A DNA stretch of 64,000 nt. Origin: Hoeflea sp. YIM 152468. GTDB lineage: Bacteria; Pseudomonadota; Alphaproteobacteria; Rhizobiales; Rhizobiaceae. Shown piece after piece: positions 54,613 through 64,000 of this stretch. Position numbers and translations under genes: made by a program. The stretch covers positions 62,001 through 126,000 of the forward strand of contig NZ_JARGET010000005.1 in the NCBI RefSeq assembly GCF_029210485.1. The letters run 5' to 3'. Position 1 is the stretch's first letter, and every line of letters starts with the position of its first letter. Under the pieces are notes generated by a model, which did not search any database, was not told the DNA's origin, and saw only the letters and a list, made by a program, of their open reading frames with translations.

Positions 54613-57075
54613 TCAGTACAATCCGCCGACACCGTTGTTCACGGCCTGATTGGCCTGTGGGGAAATCGTTGTGATGGCATCACCAGTTGCAAATTCCTCA
54701 AGGCCGATGACCGAGTAGACATCGGAAGGACCGGTGCCAGGCTTGAAGGCTTCCATGATCACACCGCCCTCACCTTCGAAGGCCTGCATTCCGGTCTGGC
54801 GGTTGATGGCGATCAGCTTCATTCCCTGCGGTACGCGGAAATCGGCGGGCCGTGTGCCTTCCAGCGCTCCGAGCATGAATTCGTTGAACACCGGAGCGGC
54901 GAGCGCGCCGCCGGTCGAGCCACGCCCCATGGGGGTCGGGTTGTCGAATCCGATGAAGACACCGGCCACCAGATCGGCGGTGTAGCCCATGAACCAGGCG
55001 TCCTTTTCCTCGTTGGTGGTTCCGGTCTTGCCCGCGGTCGGACGATCAAGATTGACCTTGCTGGCGGCGGTGCCGCGGGTCACGACCCCCTCCATCATCG
55101 AGGTGATCTGATAGGCGGTCATCGGATCGAGCACCTGCTCGCGGGTATCGACCACTTCAGGCTCTTCCTGGGTCAGCCAGGCGGTCGCCACACAGGCATC
55201 GCAACTGCGCTCCTCATGTTTGAAGATGGTCTTGCCGTAGCGGTCCTGGATGCGGTCGATCAGCGATGGCTTGATCTGCTTGCCACCATTGGCAAGCACC
55301 GAATAGGCCGATGCCATGCGCATGACCGTGGTTTCGCCCGAACCGAGCGACATCGCCAACACCGGCAACATGTCGTCATACAGGCCAAACCGCTCTGCAT
55401 ATTCAGCCACAAGGTTCATGCCCATGTCCCTGGCAAGCCGCACGGTCATGAGATTGCGCGACCGCTCGATTCCGAGCCGCAGCGTCGAGGGACCGGCAGA
55501 GCCGCCGCCATAGTTCTTCGGCTTCCAGATTTCTCCGCCCGACACAATCTCGATCGGGGCGTCGAGCACCACCGAAGCCGGGGTGTAACCATTGTCGAGC
55601 GCGGCAGCGTAGACGAAAGGCTTGAACGCAGAGCCCGGCTGGCGCATCGCCTGGGTGGCGCGGTTGAACTCGGACTGGGCAAATGAAAATCCGCCGACCA
55701 TCGCCAGCACGCGCCCGGTGTGCGGATCCATGGCCACCAGGGCGCCCTGAACCTTTGGCGGCTGCCGCAGGCGCAAATGCTTGACGCCTTCTTTTTCAAT
55801 GGTTTCGACGTAGACCACATCGCCCGGATTGAGAACCTCGGCAGCCGATTTGACGTTTCGGCGCTTGTCACCGGCGATATCCAGCCGGAACGCCCATTTC
55901 ATGTCTTCCGGCAGGATGGTTCCGGTGCGTCGCTCGCCTGCGACAGCGCCGGAAACCTCGCGATCGGGCTGCAATCCGACATCAACGCCGTCGCTGGACG
56001 CGGCGAGCACCACAGCCAGCTGCCATTCGGGCACATCCCGCAGTGATTCCACTTCGCTCAGCGGCGCGCCCCAATCAGCCGACACATCAATGCGCGTCAC
56101 CGGGCCGCGGAATCCACGGCGTTCATCGTAGGAAATCAAGCCTTTCTGCAGCGCCTTGCGGGCAATGGCCTGAAGCTTCGGGTCAAGCGTGGTGCGAACC
56201 GACAGCCCCCCCTCATACAGGGCATCATCGCCGTAGCGGTCGATCAACTCACGCCGGACCTCCTCGGCAAAATATTCCGATGCGAACAAATAGGAACCGG
56301 TCTTGCGCGGTGTCACGCCAAGCGGCAGGGCCTTCGCATCAGCCCCATCAGCGGTACGGACATAGCCGTTCTCAACCATGCGATCGATGACCCAGTTGCG
56401 GCGCTCGATGGCGCGCTCGGGGTGGCGAAACGGATGATAATTCGACGGGGCCTTGGGCAAAGCCGCCAGATAAGCGGTCTCAGCGATCGTCAATTCGTTG
56501 ACCGACTTGTTGAAATAGGTCAGCGCGGCGCCGGCGATACCGTAGGCGTTCTGTCCAAAAAAGATCTCGTTGAGATAAAGTTCGAGAATCCGGTCCTTGG
56601 AGTAGGCCTGCTCGATGCGGAACGACAGAATCGCTTCCTTGACCTTGCGGTCGATGGTCTGGTCGGATGACAGCAAGAAGTTCTTGGCAACCTGCTGCGT
56701 GATGGTCGACGCGCCGACCGGCCGGCGGCCCGACCCGAGATTTTGAATGTTGACGACAACTGCACGTGCAAGACCGACAGGGTCGACGCCCGGATGAGAG
56801 TAGAAATTCTTGTCTTCGGCAGAGAGAAATGCGGCCTTGACCCGGTCCGGAATCGCCTGAATCGGGAGGAACAACCGACGTTCGCGCGCATATTCGGCCA
56901 TCAGTTCGCCTGAAGCCGCATGCATGCGCGTGGTCACCGGCGGCTCATAGCTGTTGAGCACTTCGTAATCGGGCAGGTCCTTGGAGACATCGCCGATATA
57001 CCAGGCAACGCCAGCTGCGACGACCAGAAACAAGACGGTCCCAATCCCGAAGAAATATCCAATCAGTCGTATCAT
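54613..57075 (-). CDS. mrcA: Penicillin-binding protein 1A (bifunctional transglycosylase/transpeptidase)
   Basis: An 820-residue class A PBP. One N-terminal membrane anchor (LIGYFFGIGTVLFLVVAAGV) is followed by the GT51 domain with the catalytic Glu87 in SAEDKNFYSHPG, then GASTITQQVAKN and the RKVKEAILSFRIEQAYSK motif. The transpeptidase domain has Ser482 in the SAFK motif, SRN at 539-541 and KTGT at 683-686. A long OB-like insertion lies between the domains, as in other PBP1A proteins. It builds peptidoglycan in the periplasm. The amidase gene upstream runs in the same direction, 315 bases away. Confidence 0.97.
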   Translation of the reverse strand: MIRLIGYFFGIGTVLFLVVAAGVAWYIGDVSKDLPDYEVLNSYEPPVTTRMHAASGELMAEYARERRLFLPIQAIPDRVKAAFLSAEDKNFYSHPGVDPVGLARAVVVNIQNLGSGRRPVGASTITQQVAKNFLLSSDQTIDRKVKEAILSFRIEQAYSKDRILELYLNEIFFGQNAYGIAGAALTYFNKSVNELTIAETAYLAALPKAPSNYHPFRHPERAIERRNWVIDRMVENGYVRTADGADAKALPLGVTPRKTGSYLFASEYFAEEVRRELIDRYGDDALYEGGLSVRTTLDPKLQAIARKALQKGLISYDERRGFRGPVTRIDVSADWGAPLSEVESLRDVPEWQLAVVLAASSDGVDVGLQPDREVSGAVAGERRTGTILPEDMKWAFRLDIAGDKRRNVKSAAEVLNPGDVVYVETIEKEGVKHLRLRQPPKVQGALVAMDPHTGRVLAMVGGFSFAQSEFNRATQAMRQPGSAFKPFVYAAALDNGYTPASVVLDAPIEIVSGGEIWKPKNYGGGSAGPSTLRLGIERSRNLMTVRLARDMGMNLVAEYAERFGLYDDMLPVLAMSLGSGETTVMRMASAYSVLANGGKQIKPSLIDRIQDRYGKTIFKHEERSCDACVATAWLTQEEPEVVDTREQVLDPMTAYQITSMMEGVVTRGTAASKVNLDRPTAGKTGTTNEEKDAWFMGYTADLVAGVFIGFDNPTPMGRGSTGGALAAPVFNEFMLGALEGTRPADFRVPQGMKLIAINRQTGMQAFEGEGGVIMEAFKPGTGPSDVYSVIGLEEFATGDAITTISPQANQAVNNGVGGLY

Positions 57076-57390
57076 CAGTCAGCTACCGTTTGCTTTGCGT
57101 GTTGACCTGCCGGACTGGCCCAAGCCATGGACCGACTATGTCGAGTGTCCGGTTAGCCCGGACAATGCGTGTAAAATAGGGCGCAATTGCACCTGATCCA
57201 TCATCAACGACCGAACCGGCGCACCTGAGCGCTTTGGATCGGCTCTGAATCGCCGCCTTAAACCAATTCCGGTCGAAAGACTTATGCTCATGCTCCGGCT
57301 TGACCATCGAGCAGTGCCGCACCCCATGCGCCGTTGCCAATCTACCACACTGCTGCAGTCGAACGGATTCGGCATCTGCTTTATCGGCCA
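57076..57390. other. Amidase-mrcA intergenic region
   Basis: A 315-base gap between the amidase stop and the mrcA start, both on the minus strand. I see no gene, RNA or strong hairpin. It probably holds the mrcA promoter. Confidence 0.35.
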
Positions 57391-58656
57391 TCATTGCCTG
57401 CCCGCCAAGATCGTTGCCCGGTATTTTTCAACCGACTGAGCCAACAGCCTTGCCGTGTTTTCCCGCCATTCCTCATCGTTGAGCAATTTCTCGTCCTCGC
57501 GATTGGACAGGTAGCCCATCTCAACCAGAACAGACGGGACATCGGGGGCTTGCAGCACCCTGAACCCGGCATGCCGGAGCGGATTGTTGATCAGCTTGAC
57601 CTGCCCCTCAAAGGAACTGATCACCTGCTGCGCCAGTCCGGTGGAAAAGACACGGGTTTCAGTGCGGGCAAGATCGACAAGAATCGCAGCGATCGCTTCG
57701 GGAGCATTGTCCAGGCTTGCGCCGACGATGGCATCCTCGCCGTTTTCCTGATCGGCCAGCGATTGGGCCACCGCATCAGAGGCCTTGTCAGACAGCGTGT
57801 AGACCGTGGCTCCACGCAGCGATTTCAACGAAATCGAATCTGCGTGCAACGAAATCAGCAGGTCCGCATCCACCTCGCGGGCCCGGCGTACCCTTGCGGA
57901 AAGCGACAAGAAACTGTCGTCGGTTCGTGTCATCTCGACCCGGAAGCCGCTTTGCGCCTCCAGTGCGCTCTTCAGATCCTGCGCAAATGCCAGCGTGATA
58001 TCCTTTTCCATAGAGCCGGCCGCCCCCTCGGCGCCGCCATCAATGCCGCCATGCCCGGCGTCAATGACGATTGTCAGCGTGTCACGGGCACGGTCCGTCG
58101 CGCGGGTGCGGGCGGTCTTTTGATCGGGATCTGCCCATTCAGTCCGTGCCACCTCATCTAAGAAAGCCGCCCGGTCCACACGCATGATGTCAAATACGGT
58201 GCGATGGATGACGCCCGAGGCCTCCTTGCTCGATTCAGCCAGTTCCATGCGAGCCGGGGACGTGAACTCGAACACGAGACGCGCCCTGCCCTTGCCAGAA
58301 TTCCCATAGCGGACGGCTGATACCAGACCGCGGGGCGCCAGCGATCCCTCGGGAAAGGCAAACACCGTTTCGGGCAAGTCAATGACCGCGCGATAGGGAT
58401 TTTCCAGATAACGCAGCGAAAATTTCGGTGCTCGCTCGAAATCGATAACCAGCCGGACGCGATTCTCATCACCGGCCATGCGTGCGCCGATGGCAACGTA
58501 GCGGGTCTCGGTGGCGGCCTCCGGTTCAGCGAGCACATTGACCGGCAGGGTCATCACCAGGGTCAGGGCGCACAATGCCCTCAAAGCGCGGCTCCAGCGC
58601 GCCCACCGGACTGCTGCAAACCACCCCTTCTTCGCAAAAAACCGTGCTTGCCTCAT
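57391..58656 (-). CDS. amiC: N-acetylmuramoyl-L-alanine amidase (AmiC type, with AMIN domain)
   Basis: A 421-residue protein from the ATG at 58654-58656 (MRQARFFAKKGWFAAVRWAR), which has GAGGG five bases upstream; a TTG six codons earlier lacks one. A long basic signal sequence with core ALCALTLVMTLPVNVLA precedes an AMIN domain (about residues 60-150, VRLVIDFERAPKFSLRYL). The zinc amidase_3 domain carries IDAGHGGIDGGAEG (His), EKDITLAFA (Glu), SLHADS (His) and VEMGYLSN (Glu). It cleaves the amide bond to muramic acid in the periplasm, typically at the septum under control of EnvC-like factors. Confidence 0.93.
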   Translation of the reverse strand: MRQARFFAKKGWFAAVRWARWSRALRALCALTLVMTLPVNVLAEPEAATETRYVAIGARMAGDENRVRLVIDFERAPKFSLRYLENPYRAVIDLPETVFAFPEGSLAPRGLVSAVRYGNSGKGRARLVFEFTSPARMELAESSKEASGVIHRTVFDIMRVDRAAFLDEVARTEWADPDQKTARTRATDRARDTLTIVIDAGHGGIDGGAEGAAGSMEKDITLAFAQDLKSALEAQSGFRVEMTRTDDSFLSLSARVRRAREVDADLLISLHADSISLKSLRGATVYTLSDKASDAVAQSLADQENGEDAIVGASLDNAPEAIAAILVDLARTETRVFSTGLAQQVISSFEGQVKLINNPLRHAGFRVLQAPDVPSVLVEMGYLSNREDEKLLNDEEWRENTARLLAQSVEKYRATILAGRQ

Positions 58657-59452
58657 CCAACCCTCAAACCACAATGCCGCAGTGCGACGCGTTCCGGACG
58701 GTCACCAGCGATCAATGCCATAGGGATGGCTTGATTCGATCTGCCAGCCTGATACCAGCATCGCTCATTCGGGTTAACCATTCGTTCACCATGTCTCACC
58801 CCTTCAAAACCTGCCGAAAAAGAGCCTTATTCATCCATACAACTGAACATTCCGACGCGCAGATGTTTTCAGTTGCCAGATCGATGCTCACCCCATAAAA
58901 GCTTGCATAGGGTAAGTGTATTGACGGGATAGAACTGTCACCCTTCCGGCCGCCGCCTGAACCAGGCTAAGGGCGCCAGGAGCGCGGATCGTCCGTCGTC
59001 TAATAAAAATCTTCCCCGGAGTGGCCAGTTCTTTGTTTTCAAGTCGGGAACCTGATCGGACTGCTTCTGCTAGGCAATATGGCCCAAAATGCGGCGAGGC
59101 TACTCAAGCCGTTGGTCGCATCAGGGCTGGACAGTGATTAAACCCGGCGGGCGAGGACTCCTGCCACAACCTTCGCGGCGGTTTGCCGCTAGCCTCTTCT
59201 GGGGCTTTCATCGGTCCGTAAGGACTATACGCAAATGATTTTCCGGCCGGCTGTAATGGTGCAAATGCGGATTTCCCCAAGTATGAACAGGCCCCGGGCA
59301 TACCCTGCCCCGGCTATGGCCCTGCGATACACCGCACTATGCCGAGTACCGGAATGTCTATCATCCGGCGCAACCCCACCTGAGTATCCCCTGCCCCGAC
59401 CTACGGGGCCATGGAGGCTTGGTTCGAGGGCGCGCCGAGGAGCTTACATTCA
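58657..59452. other. Divergent region between amiC and rne, with long rne leader
   Basis: Nearly 800 bases without a convincing gene. It must hold divergent promoters. RNase E messages often have long autoregulatory leaders, and small hairpins occur at 59175-59189 (GCGGC/GCCGC) and around 59213-59223 (GTCC/GGAC). I could not identify a clear -35/-10 pair or a known RNA family. Confidence 0.4.
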
Positions 59453-62437
59453 ATGGCAGAAAAAATGCTTATCGACGCCTCCCATCCCGAGGAGACACGC
59501 GTCGTTGTCGTTCGTGGAACCCGCATAGAAGAATTCGACTTCGAGTCGGAGCACAAGAAGCAAATTCGCGGAAATATCTATCTGGCTAAGGTCACCCGTG
59601 TGGAGCCGTCGCTTCAGGCCGCATTCGTCGATTACGGCGGCAACCGTCACGGCTTCCTCGCGTTTTCAGAAATTCATCCGGACTATTATCAGATCCCGCT
59701 GGCGGACCGTCAGGCACTGCTTCAGGCCGAGGCCGAAGATGCGGAAAACGATCCTGATTTTGAAAGTGCTGACGAAGCCGATAACGGCCCCAGCAAAACC
59801 AGATCCAGCTCAAAGGCAAAGCCGGCCGAGGCAGATGAATCGGGCGAGGAAGCCAAGACTTCGAAATCCCGGCCCCGCCGCAGCCGCCGCGGCAAGAAAG
59901 CCGACGAAGAGACAGTGAGCGAAAGCGCCGGTGCTGATTCCGATCACGCGGGAGACGAAGCAGCCGCGCTGACCGCAAGCGAGTCAGGCGACGCACCGGC
60001 AGTCGAAGACGCCGCACAATCGGACACGCCCGCCGATGAGGTGGAGACGGATTCGAGCGACAATGATGACAAGCGGGATGACAAACCGGATGACAAGCCG
60101 ACGGAAATAGCGGCCGATGTCGAAGGTGACGAGATTTCCGAGCCGGTTTCGCGCCGCAGGCGCAAGACCAGCGATGACGACGATTCCAACGATAATGAGG
60201 ATTCGGTCGATTCGGTCGGCTCGGAAGACGCAATGGAAGAAGTTCCGTCGCGGTCGCAGCGCAAGCCGCGCAAGCAGTATCGCATCCAGGAAGTCATCAA
60301 GCGCCGCCAGATCCTGCTGGTTCAGGTGGTCAAGGAAGAACGCGGCAACAAGGGCGCGGCCCTGACAACCTATCTGTCGCTGGCGGGCCGCTATTCGGTT
60401 CTGATGCCCAACACCGCCCGTGGCGGCGGCATTTCGCGCAAGATCACAAATCTTCCCGACCGCAAGCGTCTCAAGGAGATCGCCCGCGAGCTCGAAGTGC
60501 CGAAGGGCATGGGCGTGATCCTTCGCACCGCCGGCGCCAACCGCACCAAGGTCGAAGTCAAGCGTGACTTCGAATACCTTATGCGGCTGTGGGAGAATGT
60601 CCGCAACCTGACGCTCAAGTCGACAGCACCAAGCCTCGTCTATGAGGAAGGCAGCCTGATCAAGCGTTCGATCCGCGATCTTTACAACAAGGATATCTCG
60701 GAAATCATCGTTTCGGGCGAGGAAGGCTATCGCGAAGCCAAAGATTTCATGAAGATGCTGATGCCCAGTCATGCCAAGGTGGTTCAGCCCTACCGTGACC
60801 TGCATCCGATTTTTGCCCGTGCGGGCATTGAATCGCAGCTTGACCGCATGCTGCAGCCGCAGGTCACGTTGAAATCCGGCGGCTACATCATCATCAACCA
60901 GACTGAAGCGCTCGTCGCCATCGACGTCAACTCGGGCCGCTCGACGCGCGAGCATTCGATCGAAGATACGGCCTTGCAGACCAATCTGGAAGCAGCGGAT
61001 GAAGTTGCACGCCAGCTCCGGCTGCGCGACCTGGCCGGCCTGATCGTCATCGACTTCATCGACATGGAAGAAAACCGCAACAACCGTGCGGTTGAAAAGC
61101 GGATGAAGGAATGCCTCAAGCATGACCGCGCCCGCATTCAGGTGGGCAGGATCTCGCATTTCGGTCTTCTGGAGATGTCGCGTCAGCGGATCAGGGCTTC
61201 GGTGCTCGAAAGCACCATGAGACTGTGCCCGACCTGTGGCGGCAATGGTCATATCAGGTCGCAATCTTCGGTGGCCCTGCATGTCCTGCGCGGCATTGAG
61301 GAGTATCTGCTCAAGAACACCACCCATGACATTGTCGTGCGCACCACGGCTGAAACAGCGGTGTACATGCTCAATCACAAGCGTGACACCGTTGTCGATC
61401 TGGAGAAGCGCTTCGGAGTTGCCATCAGCTTCTCGGCCGACGAGTCGGTTGGTGCAAACCACTTCGCCATCGATCGTGGCGGCGCGGTGGAAAGCCCGGT
61501 CAACATCGAGCACATCACGGTCAACTCACCGGCCTATGAAGATGATGACGATGATGTCGTGATTGCCGAAGAACCCGATGACGAGAATTCAGAGTCCGAT
61601 GCAAGTTCGGAAGCCCGGAGCGACGAGCAGTCCGAGCGGGAAGACGGTCAGGGCAAGAAGCGGCGCAGACGCCGCCGGCGTGGCGGACGCAAGTCCGGTG
61701 ACGAGAACGGCAATGGCGACGAGAACAAGGCTTCGGCAGACGAGCGCTCTGATCAAGACGACAACGGCTCCGACGCAAATGGTGATACCGCCTCGGATGA
61801 CGGCTCCGCATCGGCAGAATCGGACGCGGATGGTGACGAGCAGCGGCGCGGCAAGCGGCGCCGCCGTGGCAAGCGTGGCGGACGGCGGAATCGTGAAGAG
61901 GATGCGAACGGCGCGGCAGAGTCGGCAGATCAGTCTGCCAAGACCGACACTGTAGAGACTTCGCCCGAGGAAACGCCTGCGGCAACCGGCGAACCGGTCG
62001 CACCGGTCGAACCGGAGCCTGCGGCGCAGGCTTCAGCGGATGAGGGGCAGCCGTCGGCTGCAACAGACCAGGTTGGAGAAGCGACGGCACCGGCAGAGCA
62101 ACCCGCCGCCAAGCCGGCACGGCGCAAGCGCCGCACCAAGGCCGAAATCGCGGCGGACAAAGCTGCGGCAGAAGCTGCAGCAAATGCTGCCGCCGAACCT
62201 GATGCCGGTGGCGAAAGCGCTGCCGAAGCGGACCCCGCAAGCGAGGCTGCAGCTCCGATTGCCGAACAAGCTGTGGCTGAAGATGCCGCAAGCAGCGATG
62301 AAACCGCGGATGCCGACCAGGTGCGCACTGACATCGCCGCAGTGGCAACTGCACCGGTGGTGACGTCCTCGAGCGCGCCGGACGAGGCCAAGAAGCCCAA
62401 GAAGGGTGGCTGGTGGCAAAAGCGCGGGTTCTTTTGA
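59453..62437 (+). CDS. rne: Ribonuclease E
   Basis: A 994-residue RNase E starting at the ATG at 59453 (MAEKMLIDASHPEETRVVVV), with GAGGAG upstream. The S1 domain is split: residues 1-90 and about 276 onward flank an acidic/basic low-complexity insertion of about 185 residues, a known alphaproteobacterial feature. The catalytic DNase I-like domain has VAIDVNSGRSTREHSIEDTA and GLIVIDFIDMEENRNNRAVE; the zinc link is CPTCGGNGHI. The C-terminal scaffold has arginine-rich patches (KKRRRRRRRGGRKSG) and ends KKGGWWQKRGFF. In Caulobacter such a GWW motif binds PNPase, so a degradosome role is likely. Confidence 0.97.
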   Translation: MAEKMLIDASHPEETRVVVVRGTRIEEFDFESEHKKQIRGNIYLAKVTRVEPSLQAAFVDYGGNRHGFLAFSEIHPDYYQIPLADRQALLQAEAEDAENDPDFESADEADNGPSKTRSSSKAKPAEADESGEEAKTSKSRPRRSRRGKKADEETVSESAGADSDHAGDEAAALTASESGDAPAVEDAAQSDTPADEVETDSSDNDDKRDDKPDDKPTEIAADVEGDEISEPVSRRRRKTSDDDDSNDNEDSVDSVGSEDAMEEVPSRSQRKPRKQYRIQEVIKRRQILLVQVVKEERGNKGAALTTYLSLAGRYSVLMPNTARGGGISRKITNLPDRKRLKEIARELEVPKGMGVILRTAGANRTKVEVKRDFEYLMRLWENVRNLTLKSTAPSLVYEEGSLIKRSIRDLYNKDISEIIVSGEEGYREAKDFMKMLMPSHAKVVQPYRDLHPIFARAGIESQLDRMLQPQVTLKSGGYIIINQTEALVAIDVNSGRSTREHSIEDTALQTNLEAADEVARQLRLRDLAGLIVIDFIDMEENRNNRAVEKRMKECLKHDRARIQVGRISHFGLLEMSRQRIRASVLESTMRLCPTCGGNGHIRSQSSVALHVLRGIEEYLLKNTTHDIVVRTTAETAVYMLNHKRDTVVDLEKRFGVAISFSADESVGANHFAIDRGGAVESPVNIEHITVNSPAYEDDDDDVVIAEEPDDENSESDASSEARSDEQSEREDGQGKKRRRRRRRGGRKSGDENGNGDENKASADERSDQDDNGSDANGDTASDDGSASAESDADGDEQRRGKRRRRGKRGGRRNREEDANGAAESADQSAKTDTVETSPEETPAATGEPVAPVEPEPAAQASADEGQPSAATDQVGEATAPAEQPAAKPARRKRRTKAEIAADKAAAEAAANAAAEPDAGGESAAEADPASEAAAPIAEQAVAEDAASSDETADADQVRTDIAAVATAPVVTSSSAPDEAKKPKKGGWWQKRGFF

Positions 62438-62460
62438 ACCTGAGTGACATGCAAGACGAA

Positions 62461-62487
62461 AAAGCCGGCGGTCACCCCGCCGGCTTT
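62461..62487 (+). terminator. Terminator between rne and the aminotransferase gene, probably bidirectional
   Basis: AAAGCCGGCGG and CCGCCGGCTTT pair perfectly over 11 bp with a 5-base loop, followed by TTT on the plus strand; the mirrored A-run gives a U-tract on the minus strand too. It starts 24 bases past the rne stop and serves both convergent genes. Confidence 0.9.
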
Positions 62488-62600
62488 TTTATCCTCTCCC
62501 GTCCAGCCCAGTCTGCAACGCCCACGGCATGCCACAGCGACCGCCGCGGCCGCCCCGGTATTGCCAGGCGCTGGCGTGTGCCGCTGGCTGGCTGTGCCAG

Positions 62601-63761
62601 TCAGCGCTTGCCGAGCCAGTCTTCCATGCGCGCGAGCCCGGTTGTCATCTCTTCGTGGCTGCCGGCATAGGAAAGCCGCAGGTAACGGCCGCCGTCGATC
62701 GGATCAAAATCCCTGCCCGGCGTTGTCGCCACATGGATGTCGGCGAGCATTTGCCGGGCAAAGGCCATCGAATCATTGGTGTGCCCGGAGGCATCAACCC
62801 AGGCATAGAACGCCCCGTCCATCGGGGCTGCAAACGGCAAGCCGAGCGCCGGTAGCCGGTCTGCAAGCAAAGACCGGTTCTGCCGGTAGCCATCCCGCAC
62901 CGCATCCATCTCTTCAGTCCCGTCAAGCGCTGCTTCGGCGGCAATCTGGGACAGCTCCGGCGGGCTGATATAGAGACTTTGGGCGAGACATTCGACCGGC
63001 CGCACCAGATCGGCGGGCAGCACCATCCAGCCGATTCGCCAGCCGGTCATGCAAAAATATTTCGAGAAGGAATTGATGACGACCGCGGTGTCCGAGACGG
63101 CCAGCGCTGTGGTCTCCTCTCCGCTCCAGGTCAGGCCATGGTAGATTTCGTCGGAGATGAAGGCCACGCCGCGGTCGGCACACCAGGCATCGAGAGCAGC
63201 GATCGCATCTCTGGTATGGACTGCGCCGGTGGGGTTTGCCGGACTGGCGATCAGCACACCTGCCACACGCGCGCCCTGCTCGCGTTCAGCCGCCTCGAGG
63301 GCCGCCGGGGTCAAAGCGTGCCCGGTCTCCGGCCCTACCGCGATTTCGACGACCTTGAGACCCAGCGCTGCGAGGATGTTGCGGTATGCCGGATAGCCGG
63401 GCCGGGTGATGACAACCAGATCACCGGGATTGAACAATTGCAGGAAGGCGAGATTGAAGGCCGCAGAAGACCCGGTGGTCACGGCAACACGATTGGGATC
63501 GAGATCGATGCCATGTTCGCGCTTGTAGCGCGCAGCAATTGCCTGCCGCAGGCTTTTCAGTCCCAATGCATCGGTATAGCCCAGACGTCCGGCCTCAAGC
63601 GCGCGCGCAGCGGCCGTCCGCGCCACAGCCGGCGCCGGATGCGCAGGTTGCCCGACGGCCATCGAGATCACCTGATGGCCTTCACCCCTGAGCCGGGTCG
63701 CTTCAGCCAGGATATCCATGGCATGAAACGGCTCGACCGATGGCTTGCGATGAATCGACAA
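62601..63761 (-). CDS. Class I/II pyridoxal-phosphate aminotransferase
   Basis: A 386-residue aminotransferase. I prefer a TTG start at 63759-63761 (then SIHRKPSVEPFHAMDILAEA) because AAAGGAG lies 7 bases before it; a GTG 17 codons upstream is the alternative and has a weaker site. Fold type I landmarks are GQPAHPAPAVARTAAARAL, LGYTDALGLKSLRQAIA, TTGSSAAFNLAFLQL, SPANPTGAVHTRDAIAAL, and the PLP lysine in NSFSKYFCMTGWRIGWMV. It transfers amino groups between amino acids and keto acids. The substrate cannot be read from sequence; it converges with rne and has no biosynthetic neighbour. Confidence 0.9.
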   Translation of the reverse strand: MSIHRKPSVEPFHAMDILAEATRLRGEGHQVISMAVGQPAHPAPAVARTAAARALEAGRLGYTDALGLKSLRQAIAARYKREHGIDLDPNRVAVTTGSSAAFNLAFLQLFNPGDLVVITRPGYPAYRNILAALGLKVVEIAVGPETGHALTPAALEAAEREQGARVAGVLIASPANPTGAVHTRDAIAALDAWCADRGVAFISDEIYHGLTWSGEETTALAVSDTAVVINSFSKYFCMTGWRIGWMVLPADLVRPVECLAQSLYISPPELSQIAAEAALDGTEEMDAVRDGYRQNRSLLADRLPALGLPFAAPMDGAFYAWVDASGHTNDSMAFARQMLADIHVATTPGRDFDPIDGGRYLRLSYAGSHEEMTTGLARMEDWLGKR

Positions 63762-64000
63762 AACTACAACTCCTTTTCCCGACACCGCCGCAACGGATGG
63801 GATATCAACCACAGAAACCTATCTTGACCGCGCTGAGCGACGGGTGGCCGCACAATTGCCCGATTGTCATGCCCATCACAAGTGCGAGAGCACGGCGCGA
63901 CTGACGGTCAAGACAATTGCTTTTCCGGGCACAGCCGCTAGTTTTCATGGCCATGATCAGGACACGTTTATCGATGACGAGCAAAATTGCGACAGTACGC

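Overview
The window is a GC-rich piece of an alphaproteobacterial chromosome. Protein sequences and gene order point to the Hyphomicrobiales (rhizobia), possibly a Hoeflea-like marine member; that genus is an inference. The supporting signs are the order tRNA-Trp-secE-nusG-rplKAJL-rpoBC followed by rpsL-rpsG-fusA-tuf and the S10-spc-alpha ribosomal run, the Do-protease/rarA/crcB/rluC block behind rplQ, two near-identical tuf genes, and an RNase E with a split S1 domain and a C-terminal GWW motif.

Layout. 1-5554 (minus strand): partial rluC, crcB, a HemG-like flavodoxin, a ketopantoate-reductase-family gene, rarA and a Do-family protease. 6167-25254 (minus): a nearly unbroken translation and transcription superoperon read right to left, rpsL-rpsG-fusA-tuf1-rpsJ-rplCDWB-rpsS-rplV-rpsC-rplP-rpmC-rpsQ-rplNXE-rpsNH-rplFR-rpsE-rpmD-rplO-secY-adk-rpsMK-rpoA-rplQ. 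Several hairpins lie in its larger gaps. 25725-27245: a small stress or unknown cluster (GlsB-type membrane protein, a small acidic protein, a secreted DUF302 protein). 27322-39798 (minus): tRNA-Trp, secE, nusG, rplKA, rplJL, rpoB, rpoC. 40283-43030 (minus): a cysteine-rich secreted protein with a TTG start, an array of 118-bp repeats, tuf2, tRNA-Gly and tRNA-Tyr. 43314-49123 (plus): a 23S rRNA methyltransferase, tRNA-Thr(TGT) with an IS481-type remnant beside it, and a three-gene ferric-iron-type ABC importer. 49127-63761: an inositol-phosphatase-family gene, a membrane/spermidine-synthase-like fusion, NAD kinase, a secreted unknown, prfB with a programmed +1 frameshift, PBP1A, an AMIN-domain amidase, RNase E and a class I/II aminotransferase.

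Most of the window is core information processing and cell-wall growth. The amidase and PBP1A genes run in the same direction and serve peptidoglycan metabolism; prfB lies just beyond them. RNase E is transcribed divergently from the amidase gene after a long leader.

The least ordinary structure is at 40831-41160, directly downstream of tuf2. A unit of 118 bp is tandemly repeated. Each unit carries the last ten codons and stop of tuf, and the two unit junctions are terminator hairpins with UUCG loops. The copied tails keep codon variants that differ from both present tuf genes, so they may be fossils of the tuf2 end from before gene conversion with tuf1. No defence system, prophage, CRISPR array or biosynthetic cluster is visible.
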